In this document: positions 18,312 through 26,197 of the stretch, one piece after another
How the letters are laid out: the number at the start of each line of letters is the position of its first letter
How positions within the stretch are numbered: the first letter of the stretch is position 1
Assembly (NCBI GenBank): GCA_014380365.1
Contig: JACMJZ010000019.1
Span: 22,101 to 86,100, forward strand
DNA length: 64,000 bases
Origin: Pyrinomonadaceae bacterium
GTDB lineage: Bacteria; Acidobacteriota; Blastocatellia; Pyrinomonadales; Pyrinomonadaceae
Direction of reading: 5' to 3'
Position numbers and translations under genes: made by a program
The notes under the pieces: model-generated
The model's input: the letters and a program-made list of their open reading frames with translations, nothing else
Database searches by the model: none
Told to the model about the DNA's origin: nothing

Positions 18312-18683
18312 TTAATGGAAGGGCCATCGCCCATGGAGGATTGGATGAGCGGCCTTCGAGAGTTGGGTGTTTTTGAGAAGTAGTTTGCGAAGTACTTCGC
18401 CTTTCGCGCTCTCGAGCGCTGCCCGCCCGGGTTCGAAGCGAGACCTTCGATCCGGAGAGCCGAAGGGCCAGTGTGAAGCCTTCTCGTCGCGAAGGTCGAC
18501 TGTGATTGTCACGTCATCGAGGACTCCGGCTTTGCCCTTGGCGCCCCAGAGCAAACCACCATTTATTCCGTGGACTGAAAGCCTGGTGAAACGTTTCCAG
18601 CGTTCAAGACCGCCGTGGGCTTCGATGGCCAACTTCGCGAGATCCGGTGCTGAGACTTCCGCTGGTTCGTAGGTGCTTTTCAT
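18312..18683 (-). pseudogene. Truncated conserved hypothetical protein
   Basis: 123 residues. The first ~100 (LAKLAIEAHGGLERWKRF, then RSRFEPGRAALES) resemble the N-terminal part of a conserved hypothetical family of about 250 residues that I recall only by pattern, after which the frame ends in unrelated-looking sequence. I read it as a 5' fragment. It neighbours another broken gene and the island boundary. Function unknown. Confidence 0.45.
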
Positions 18684-18731
18684 TTGTATGTACCTCTCAT
18701 TTGTAAGTTCCGCTTCTTGGGAAAACCGCCC

Positions 18732-19351
18732 TCAATCTCTTTCTTTTTCCATCCATTCGCGAATATATGCAGCGCAGTTCTCAAGCGTCACGCCATCTGC
18801 TTCGCAACGCACGAAAAAGCACACTACGTCGCGATCGACCACGCCAACGTCTTTCAAATCTAAGTTGCGCTTGCGGTCTTCGATGTCGGTGTTTGTTCCG
18901 AACCATTTGACTACCCTCCCATCGTTGTCAAACGACGGAGTTGCACGGAAAAGAAACCACCGATATTCGCCATCGAAGCGGCGCAGGCGTGCTTCAATCT
19001 CACCCGGCTCGCCAGAAGCCAGAACGGATCGCCAGTAATCCTCAAGTCCTTTCCGGTCGTCCGAGTGATGGCAGCCGTCCAGCCCCAATCACGCGCCTCT
19101 TCGGCGGAAAGGCCGGTATAGTCGAGCCAGCGTTGATTGAAGAAGTCAGCGGAGCCGTCTGAACGAGCGGCCCATGCGAGCGTGGGAATTGTGTCAACTA
19201 TAAGGCGAGCGTCTACGAGGCGAACGTCCTGTGCCTCCCGAGCGTGTTCGGAGCCATGCTCTGCGGATGCCATGCCCGGATTATGGTCCCTTTGTGCGAT
19301 TTCCGCGTCCTTGTGCTCCAAACCCAACGAATTCGGATCGTTCAAAACCAA
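18732..19351 (-). pseudogene. PAS-domain protein split by a 1-base deletion
   Basis: Two overlapping minus-strand frames make one PAS domain. The upstream frame gives PTLAWAARSDGSADFFNQRW and YTGLSAEEARDWGWTAAI; the other continues with HSDDRKGLEDYWRSVL, RLRRFDGEYRWFLFRATP and GTNTDIEDRKR. The join falls near 19070, where restoring one base in GCCATC-ACTCGG would give the expected AAIHSDD. No kinase domain follows; the C-terminal ~45 residues match nothing I know. Either a decayed sensor fragment or a sequencing error in a small PAS protein. Confidence 0.7.
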
Positions 19352-19464
19352 AGCACTGCTGACTCAGTTAGTTGATGTCCAATCGAAAATCGGTGAAGTA
19401 GGCCGCCGATGAAAAACAGATCAGATAATTGCGTGACTGTAAGTGGTTGAGGGTTTGAGGTTAT

Positions 19465-19511
19465 TGGTGGAGCAGAGGAGGGTCGAACTCCTGGCCTCCG
19501 CATTGCAAACG
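19465..19511 (-). repeat. attL-like partial tRNA-Ala copy
   Basis: Identical for 42 bases to the 3' end of the intact tRNA-Ala gene: CCA end, acceptor strand, T-arm, variable loop and 3' anticodon stem, reaching the anticodon GCA side. It then diverges and lacks the D-arm and 5' acceptor strand, so it cannot be a functional tRNA. Confidence 0.9.
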
Positions 19512-19748
19512 GCAAAGTTGGCGTTGTGATGGGCCACTAAAAATTCGCCGCTTTGTCACCGACCCCAATAAGAAAGCAGCCACGAACAATATTTTGACCG
19601 CTACGAATTACTACGCAGAAGGTCCCAGTTTGCCGAAGTTTAGCAACGGAAAAATGGGATAATCGAGCGATCTAACTTCGATACCGTTGATTGGAACTCG
19701 GAGGAGGTGATGGGTTGCGCCTCAGCAACGTTAAGTACTTGCGAGCAT

Positions 19749-21293
19749 TCACAACGCCGAGAAAGTCTCCCTAGACGCTGACTTGGCTTCGATGCTTGAT
19801 TCTTCCTCGCCAAAGACCAAGTCTTCCAACCATCCAATCTGAATCCGATCTGGCCCCGTCAAATAGTACTTATAAACTTCATTAAGAGCTTTTCGGGTTG
19901 CCAAAAGAACAACGTTCTTACCTTGCTCCTGAAGTGTCTTGATGACTTCACCATAGTCACCATCCCCAGTGGCGATAACGTAAACGTTAATTTCAGGGTT
20001 GTTTCGCAGAACATAGTGAATCTTTTCTCGGAGAACATGATCAGAAGCGTTATCCTTATCCTCTCCGGCAATGTCCGGCCAATAACGGCATCGCTTGAGG
20101 ACCATTTGATCCCCGGAAAAAAAAGGCTTTTCCCAATTGGCCACGGCCCACCTTTGTCGAGGTTCTCCGTAACGAGAAGCTATGTTCAGCAAGCGGTTAC
20201 CTAGATCAAAACTCTCAAGCCGCCCTTTGAATTTCTCAGCCTTAGCCCGTGGCATGTCTCGATGAAAATCCATTAACCTGATCTTTACGTTTTCCCAATC
20301 CAAGAGTAACGCGAGAGGCTGATTAGGAGCATGGGCTTGGGGTTTTCCTCCGCTCTCCTGAATTGCGCGCTGCATAAGACTTGCGAGATACCGTTCCAGA
20401 AAAGCACCTCGTATCCGCCAACGAGGATCGTTTCCTTCCTTTACTTCAGTTAGAACTTCCAAGTCGCTCATTTCTTCTAGATATTTCCCTAAGGTGCGTA
20501 CTCCCCCCTTCTGACAAACTTCCGCAAGTCTCGATTCGGCGATGCCAAGTCGGCTTTCGGCTTGATTCTGCAATATGAGAAACGCAACTTGCCGATGAGT
20601 AGTTGTTACCAATCCCTCCTTCTCGTTCCACCATAGGTCGTTTACGCGCTGGTCGGTAGCAAGGACCAAGTCGGCAGCCCGATCGATATCGTTAGGACCT
20701 ACCAAGCGTCTACGCTCCTTATTCAATCTCTCGGTCGCCTTTTCAGCTAACACTTGTGTTACCCAAGGGTGCCCTTCGGTCATATCCCACAGTCGGTCCA
20801 GAGCCTCCTGGAGCCAAATCACACCATCGTTCATCACGGGCAACGTGACAATCTTCTCCATCGCGTCTTTGCTAACGAACGATATGTTGTATGGTTCCAT
20901 ATTGGCCCACATTGTATGTTCGTAACGCTTGCGCATCACTGAATAGGATTCTGATCCAGTACACACAAGAAACACATCACCTTGTAGCTTCTGGATTTTC
21001 CCGCGGAGCCATGAAAGATAACCGTCAGCTATTGGATCTTCGGGATCCGCAATGCGCTTTACCAAAAACTGAACTTCATCGAAACAGACTAGTACGTGTC
21101 TTCTCGCCGTTTCCCCGCGAAGATTCTCTAAAAAGGCATCAAAAACAATCCACGGAGGATCGAGCTCAAAAACATCGCGGCTTGGACGAGTTATTGACAG
21201 TTTCGAAAACTCCGGCACCTTTCGAACTTCCGCAATTGATTCACGAATGAGCTGGCCCACAAATTCTATGTCGCTCATCTTTGGCTTGTTCAA
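19749..21293 (-). CDS. C-terminal half of STAND-like ATPase with winged helix and NYN nuclease domain
   Basis: 514 residues in its own frame (TTG 21293; ATG 21278 also possible, neither with a good ribosome site). It opens after the Walker A part of the ATPase and supplies Walker B (HVLVCFDEVQFL, about 66-77), a sensor segment FLVCTGSES (~108), and the STAND/ORC-type motif DMTEGHPWVTQVL (~170-182). A winged-helix-like region spans ~230-300. The C-terminal ~325-490 is an NYN/PIN-fold RNase domain: LLLDWENVK (D332, N335), DNASDH (D414/D418), ATGDGDYGEV (D444, D446), all acidic positions kept. I read it as the 3' part of one gene with the preceding entry; together about 1,500 residues. Confidence 0.8.
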   Translation of the reverse strand: MNKPKMSDIEFVGQLIRESIAEVRKVPEFSKLSITRPSRDVFELDPPWIVFDAFLENLRGETARRHVLVCFDEVQFLVKRIADPEDPIADGYLSWLRGKIQKLQGDVFLVCTGSESYSVMRKRYEHTMWANMEPYNISFVSKDAMEKIVTLPVMNDGVIWLQEALDRLWDMTEGHPWVTQVLAEKATERLNKERRRLVGPNDIDRAADLVLATDQRVNDLWWNEKEGLVTTTHRQVAFLILQNQAESRLGIAESRLAEVCQKGGVRTLGKYLEEMSDLEVLTEVKEGNDPRWRIRGAFLERYLASLMQRAIQESGGKPQAHAPNQPLALLLDWENVKIRLMDFHRDMPRAKAEKFKGRLESFDLGNRLLNIASRYGEPRQRWAVANWEKPFFSGDQMVLKRCRYWPDIAGEDKDNASDHVLREKIHYVLRNNPEINVYVIATGDGDYGEVIKTLQEQGKNVVLLATRKALNEVYKYYLTGPDRIQIGWLEDLVFGEEESSIEAKSASRETFSAL

Positions 21294-24216
21294 AGCAGTT
21301 TCTATGTTTCAAAGAGAGTGTCAAGACCTCGCGCCCACAGTGTTTCCCTAAATGCTCTATAAGTGAGGATTTGCCGACTCGTCGGATACCATTAACAAAA
21401 TAAAGCTTCCGTAAGAAATCACCAGCAAAGGCTTCCTGTAAATCTAGGAGTTCGTCATGGCGTCCGTGAAACAGGTCTACTCGATCAGCACCTACAGGTG
21501 CACCAGTCACATACCGAACCGTAACAGGAACAGGCTTTCGGATCGTTCCGACCGGTATACGACAATTAACGTGATTTGTAAGTTGAACACCTCCGGCCGA
21601 GTAAGTGACATGAACCCTTACCGACACCTCGTTCTCAAGATCGCCGATCACATCAAATGCACACTCAACTATTTGCTTCTCGCCAGGATTGAGCCTAAGA
21701 ATCGGCATCCCTTCACCCGAGAATCGAATTCCTGAAGAAGGCGACGAAAATACACTGTTGATATTCCGCATCTCTTCCAAGCCTGGATTACAAAGACGAG
21801 CGAACATCCGGCTTGCGTATCTAGTTTTGTCAGGAGCCCCAGCCTCAAAGACAAATTTCAGTGCGTCGGGTGGAGTAATCGTGATTTCGGTCGTTGCACC
21901 CGTTCTTACGCACGTGTTCTGGATGACTCGTTCGCATGCTTGTCCCAAGCCGCGAATCTCGTACGGAAGGCTCTCTCGATTGTTTCGTAGCGCCCCAAGT
22001 TGAAGCTTCATCCTTTGCACCAAATCCTGAGCCTGTGTACCGTCGACTCCATTACTGAATTCCTTTGCAAGTCGAATAACCTCGCGGATCGAGCTGAAAA
22101 GAACCGAAGAAACATCTGGTCGCTTCATTTGCACAGCGCTGAGAAGCCGCTCTGCATTTCCGGCGCCTCCAGACAAGGTCTCGACCGCGCTGACTCCGGA
22201 AAATGTTCCTGCAATCTCTTGTATCACCTTGTCGGCTTCAATGAGAGTCGCGGTCGGGAGATTCACTCCGTCCTCTCGTATCAGCCCTGTTTCTATAGAA
22301 TCAGAGGTGAAGGGCTTTGTTGGAACCGTCGATGTCGGAACGGCGTCAGTTCGTGCTGGAGGCTGCGGATATAGCGATGTTTTGGTTAACCGCTGCTCCC
22401 AGATCCGGAGGTCACTTTCGGACATACCGATTCGTTGCCAGCTGCTCTTGATCATGCTGAGGGCATCTTTTTCAAAGCCATTTCGCTGAGACCAGTTTAA
22501 GATGAATTTCAGTTTTCCAATTTTCCGATCAAGATCAGTCTTGCGGTCGCGTACCAAACAATCCCAAACACGTCGGTGACACTGCCAAGCAGCTTCTTTA
22601 TTGTCAGCCTCTTCGTGCAGTTTCGCGGCACAGTCCCAGTTCTTGGAATAAAATCGCCCCTGTTGATCTGATAAGCGTTGATGGAACCACTCTATACCTG
22701 CGGGGACCATTGAGTTCTCCATGAACTCTCGAGTCAATTGATCCAACTCACCGAAACTTAAACGTTCCTTGGGATCTGGGAACTCATGGTCCGGATCGCG
22801 AAGGATTCTCCCGACACGACGGAAATGATCACCCGAAAGCTCATCATCGCCCTGCAACAATTCAGCGGCGTAGAGTGCCGCTAACAGTTGGGCTTCGAAG
22901 TAATACGACCGACCGAGTAACTCCGGCAAGATCTCTTCTCGATCCTGATCCAGTGACCACAAAAGAGATAATTCGAAGACTTCGGAAGGGTGATACTGAT
23001 TCTTTAGAATGGGCACCAGCAGATCTAGCGATTCATCGGCGCGAGTCGGCAACCTACGTAAAGCACACGCGAGATTCCAATTGGCCGTCCAATTTGATTC
23101 CTGTCGGTAATATTCTGATTGGATAACGTCCTCAAGGAGTTCTATCACATCATGCGTATCAGTCTTTTCACCAAATCTGGCTAGAGCGTAGGCGTACCAC
23201 TCTTTCGCAGTGGTATTGTTGTTTCTTCTAAAATGAATGTCACTGAACTTGCGTAGGGCGGCGGTTCCATCCCGCAATAGTAGATCGTGGGCTTCGACAA
23301 AATATCTGTCAGGGTTGTGTCTTGTGCCTAATTGAGAGATTGGTTCTCGAAAGTCCGCCTTCGCATCTAAACGAAGGCGAAGATTCTTAACCAGAACATC
23401 CTCAACTTCAGCGAGAGAACTTCTCAGAATCTCAACATTGCCTTCTTCAACGGCCGCCTTGATCTTCTTCCAAGATTCCGGCAACAACAGTTCTGATAAA
23501 TCCTGAGGACGGTGAAGCACCCGACCGGCGGTTCGAGTTGCTGTAGGTGCTACATGTGCCCCAATTTCCTCCCAGCGATCTTGAACCTCAGCGAGTCTCT
23601 GGGGAACCTCCAAAGACAGAACGCTTTCGATGTTGTCAGTGATGAACCGTTCGTGAAGAGCCTTATCCTTCTCTATAGTGGAGCGAACGCGTTCCAATTC
23701 TGACAACAGAATTTCATTGATCATCAAAGCAAGTTGCGGAGGTATGGTTCCCCACGCGCTAGAGACTATGTTATTTAGATTTTCATGAACCAAACCTGCA
23801 TCAGTTTCTCCTGTCCGCACCCGCTCGATCTCCGTCATAATCAGCGTTCTCAAGGCGGCCGGAAGCACTTGACGCATCTGCTTGTTGGGACCTGTCGAAC
23901 TTATGGTAGCCCTAAATATTTCGTGAGCGGACCGAAACAGGGCCAAGCTCTGTTCCGGCGTTGCGCTCTTTGCTAATATTCGTGCCAGTTGTTCAACCGC
24001 GAACGCTAGAGTAACTAAATTGCCGTTCTTGGATGGATCCTCAATTTCTGCAGAGGTTGGCGCGCCCTTCTTTAGGGCTTCTATGGCGGTTAGATTTTTC
24101 TCCTGGTGTTCCGCAGGAAAGTCTTCGAGGCTCGACTCCACTCTTTCAATCAATCCAGGTATCGACCCCATTAATTCTTCAGTTGACAATGGACGCCAGT
24201 CCGTAAGGATACTCAT
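21241..24216 (-). CDS. N-terminal half of STAND-like ATPase: helical repeats, beta domain, P-loop
   Basis: 991 residues with a strong ribosome site (AGGAGG, 7 bp from ATG 24216). About 1-640 is all-helical, TPR-like (WYAYALARFGEK, WNLACALRRLP, HRRVWDCLVRD), then a linker and helices, a beta-sandwich at ~810-910 (PGEKQIVECAFDV), the STAND preamble FHGRHDELLDLQ, and Walker A GIRRVGKSS (943-951, K949). The frame stops 40 residues later, before any Walker B; that motif is in the +1 frame of the overlapping downstream gene. Architecture sensor-like repeats / NTPase / WH / NYN effector suggests a signal-triggered RNase, plausibly antiphage defence. No named family recognised. Confidence 0.82.
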   Translation of the reverse strand: MSILTDWRPLSTEELMGSIPGLIERVESSLEDFPAEHQEKNLTAIEALKKGAPTSAEIEDPSKNGNLVTLAFAVEQLARILAKSATPEQSLALFRSAHEIFRATISSTGPNKQMRQVLPAALRTLIMTEIERVRTGETDAGLVHENLNNIVSSAWGTIPPQLALMINEILLSELERVRSTIEKDKALHERFITDNIESVLSLEVPQRLAEVQDRWEEIGAHVAPTATRTAGRVLHRPQDLSELLLPESWKKIKAAVEEGNVEILRSSLAEVEDVLVKNLRLRLDAKADFREPISQLGTRHNPDRYFVEAHDLLLRDGTAALRKFSDIHFRRNNNTTAKEWYAYALARFGEKTDTHDVIELLEDVIQSEYYRQESNWTANWNLACALRRLPTRADESLDLLVPILKNQYHPSEVFELSLLWSLDQDREEILPELLGRSYYFEAQLLAALYAAELLQGDDELSGDHFRRVGRILRDPDHEFPDPKERLSFGELDQLTREFMENSMVPAGIEWFHQRLSDQQGRFYSKNWDCAAKLHEEADNKEAAWQCHRRVWDCLVRDRKTDLDRKIGKLKFILNWSQRNGFEKDALSMIKSSWQRIGMSESDLRIWEQRLTKTSLYPQPPARTDAVPTSTVPTKPFTSDSIETGLIREDGVNLPTATLIEADKVIQEIAGTFSGVSAVETLSGGAGNAERLLSAVQMKRPDVSSVLFSSIREVIRLAKEFSNGVDGTQAQDLVQRMKLQLGALRNNRESLPYEIRGLGQACERVIQNTCVRTGATTEITITPPDALKFVFEAGAPDKTRYASRMFARLCNPGLEEMRNINSVFSSPSSGIRFSGEGMPILRLNPGEKQIVECAFDVIGDLENEVSVRVHVTYSAGGVQLTNHVNCRIPVGTIRKPVPVTVRYVTGAPVGADRVDLFHGRHDELLDLQEAFAGDFLRKLYFVNGIRRVGKSSLIEHLGKHCGREVLTLSLKHRNCFEQAKDERHRICGPAHS

Positions 24217-24639
24217 GACAAGACCTCCTACATCAAATCTTCACCCTAATGGTTCCGACAGAATCCTTCGTAACTCCGAAATAGACCTTAACCGAAATTT
24301 ACGTGACGAAGCCCGGCAGGTGTCCGGGCTAAGAACTGGCCGAGACTAGCTAGTTGAGAACTCTCAGGGTAACAGGAACTAATTTGAGCCTTGTTGCGCC
24401 GTTGCAAGAGGATAGCTCATCTACCTCTGTTTGGGAACGTAAACTGACCATTTCGCAGCGGACTTCTCGCAAGGGTGGAACGTCAAATCCGCCAGCGACG
24501 AACTTCGCCAAGCGGCCGCGCCATTGCTTGAGCTATGAACGGATTTCGCCTCGGAGTGTGTGAAGTATTTTGTCCAGAACGTTCATGGCCTTGCGACGTT
24601 GTGGCACGGCGAACAGTGGCGCCGTAAGCCGTTGATATT
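24217..24639. other. Gene-free left-over between ATPase gene and tRNA-Ala
   Basis: 423 bp upstream of the ATPase-NYN gene, inside the island. Only short low-quality open frames. It should hold the promoter of the minus-strand gene; I see no clear -35/-10 pair, repeat or integrase remnant. Confidence 0.5.
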
Positions 24640-24715
24640 TGGTGGAGCAGAGGAGGGTCGAACTCCTGGCCTCCGCATTGCGAACGCGGCGCTCTGCCAA
24701 CTGAGCTACTGCCCC
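24640..24715 (-). tRNA. tRNA-Ala (anticodon CGC)
   Basis: 76 nt including encoded CCA. Read on the minus strand: acceptor GGGGCAG pairs with CUGCUCC and contains the G3-U70 pair that identifies tRNA-Ala; D-arm GCUC/GAGC; anticodon stem CCGCG/UGCGG with loop UUCGCAA, anticodon CGC (reads GCG); T-arm AGGAG/CUCCU with loop UUCGACC; discriminator A. Its 3' half is duplicated at 19465, marking it as the integration site of the island. Confidence 0.96.
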
Positions 24716-24730
24716 ACGAGGAAGAGAATA

Positions 24731-24763
24731 CAGTTTCGAGTTTCGAGTTTCAAGTTTCGAGTT
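24731..24763. repeat. One-armed GTTTCGA heptad repeat
   Basis: Four to five tandem copies of the degenerate 7-mer GTTTCGA between tRNA-Ala and the AlaX gene. Same unit as the hairpins at 51178 and 52864, but without the inverted arm. Confidence 0.75.
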
Positions 24764-24807
24764 GGCCAGCCAAGTAATCGGTGAAATCTGCGGAATCTGT
24801 GGGTTGA

Positions 24808-26019
24808 TTATTCGGATAACGAGCTGGCGGCGATGTTGATTGCTTCCTGGAGCTTCTCAACATTGTGCCCACCGCCTTGTGCCAGGTCGGGCTTGCCACC
24901 GCCGCGTCCATCAAGCATTGCACACGCTTCACGCATGAGCGCATTCATGTCGCCGACGGTATCCGCGGATTTGGCGAACACCAGGCGGGCGGTTTCCTCA
25001 TCTCGGGAACCGAGCAACGCGATGGTTCGTGGATGACTAATCAGCGCGCGGGCCAGGTGTTTTAACGACTCCGCATCGCGATTCTGGAAGACGTGGGCGA
25101 TAACCCGCGTGTCCGCCGCGGTCGGAGGGGCAGCAGCTATCAGGTCATCCGCTTCGACGCGAGCGGCAATCTCTTCAAGTGCGCGCACGCGTCGATGAAG
25201 GTCCTTGTTCTCTTCAAGCATTCGTGCCGTCAGCTTCGCGGCGTCATCGCGCGCGGAGCTGAACAGAGCGGCAACGGCGCGCGCAGTTTTGTTTGCGCGG
25301 CGATAATCGGCCAGTGCCCGCCCTCCCGCGAGAAACTCGATTCGAGTTAACCCTTTGGCGCGTTCCCAGGAGCGCACCGCAATCATTCCGACCTCACCGG
25401 TGCGAAAGGCGTGTGTGCCGCCACAAGGCGTCAGATCAAAACCTTCGATTTCGATCACGCGTAGCGGCCCTCCGCGTGAAGGCTCTTTTCGGAGTTGCAG
25501 GCTGCTCGCTTCTTCAGGCGTGACGGTCTTGATCGTAATCATACGATCTTCCCAAATGACATTGTTGGCGAGTTCGACTGCGCGCTCGATAGCCGCATCA
25601 GTTGGGTTGCTTAACTCGACGTCAATTTCGCACAACTGCTCCAGCACACGGAAACCACGCGTGGGTGCATTGAATAATGTAATGAACGCTTGCGAGAGAA
25701 TGTGCTGGCCGGTGTGTTGTTGGATGTGGTCGAGGCGTCGCGGCCAATCGATCCTGCCGGTCACTGCTGCGCCAATCTCCGGCGCTCGCCCCTGAATCAT
25801 GTGCAGCACGTTCTCATTCTCGTCGTCGACACATTCGACCACGCGCAGGCCATTCAGCGTCCCGGTGTCGCTCGGTTGGCCGCCGCCAGTCGGATAAAAG
25901 GCTGTGCGATCGAGAGTAACCGCAGTCCAGCCACTAACGCGCTCAGTTTTGTCAGTCACCTGAGCTGCAAACTCAATCAGGTGAGAATCGTTGTAATAGA
26001 GACGCTCGGTTGCAGGCAT
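24808..26019 (-). CDS. Alanyl-tRNA editing protein, AlaX-L type with DHHA1 domain
   Basis: 403 residues. N-terminal threonyl/alanyl second-additional-domain fold: TAFYPTGGGQPSDTG, zinc ligands HTGQHIL (about 99-103) and CGGTHAF (about 198-202). A C-terminal DHHA1 domain ends with GGGKPDLAQGGG. It resembles AlaRS without the catalytic and tRNA-recognition core, and should hydrolyse mischarged Ser- or Gly-tRNA-Ala in trans. The gene reads toward tRNA-Ala(CGC), which begins 92 bp downstream on the same strand, a suggestive pairing. Upstream it is divergent from the M61 peptidase gene across 178 bp. Confidence 0.93.
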   Translation of the reverse strand: MPATERLYYNDSHLIEFAAQVTDKTERVSGWTAVTLDRTAFYPTGGGQPSDTGTLNGLRVVECVDDENENVLHMIQGRAPEIGAAVTGRIDWPRRLDHIQQHTGQHILSQAFITLFNAPTRGFRVLEQLCEIDVELSNPTDAAIERAVELANNVIWEDRMITIKTVTPEEASSLQLRKEPSRGGPLRVIEIEGFDLTPCGGTHAFRTGEVGMIAVRSWERAKGLTRIEFLAGGRALADYRRANKTARAVAALFSSARDDAAKLTARMLEENKDLHRRVRALEEIAARVEADDLIAAAPPTAADTRVIAHVFQNRDAESLKHLARALISHPRTIALLGSRDEETARLVFAKSADTVGDMNALMREACAMLDGRGGGKPDLAQGGGHNVEKLQEAINIAASSLSE

Positions 26020-26197
26020 GATGAGTTAATAATCTAAGCGGGTTAACCATGCAAGTGACGTGACACTACTTAATCTGACCTTTAACCGAAATTTCACAGG
26101 CAACAGATCGGTGACATTCTTTGACAGGGTTTCCTGAGAACCAACATAATCCGCTCATGCTTTCTGTCGCCCATTCTTTTGTTAGTTGCCGAATCAT

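Larger units (their letters stand above)
19465..24686. mobile_element. tRNA-Ala-integrated genomic island carrying one ATPase-NYN gene
   Basis: A 42-bp identical direct repeat (plus 4 of the next 5 bases) bounds this 5.2-kb segment: 19465-19506 and 24640-24681. The right copy is the 3' half of the intact tRNA-Ala gene (minus strand), the left copy lies on its 3' side. That is the standard product of site-specific integration into a tRNA 3' end. The interior is visibly more AT-rich than both flanks and contains a single minus-strand transcription unit. No integrase, excisionase or transposase is present, so the element is either a relic or is mobilised in trans. Confidence 0.82.

Noticed and set aside
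19465..19540. Second tRNA-Ala gene
   Set aside because: Only the 3' half is present; D-arm and 5' acceptor strand are missing. It is an att copy.
21241..21300. Programmed -1 frameshift in the ATPase gene
   Set aside because: The second frame is +1, not -1, and there is no X XXY YYZ heptamer or RF2-like CUU-UGA context.
19465..24715. Integrase or transposase within the tRNA island
   Set aside because: No frame shows tyrosine- or serine-recombinase or DDE motifs; only the ATPase-NYN unit is coding.
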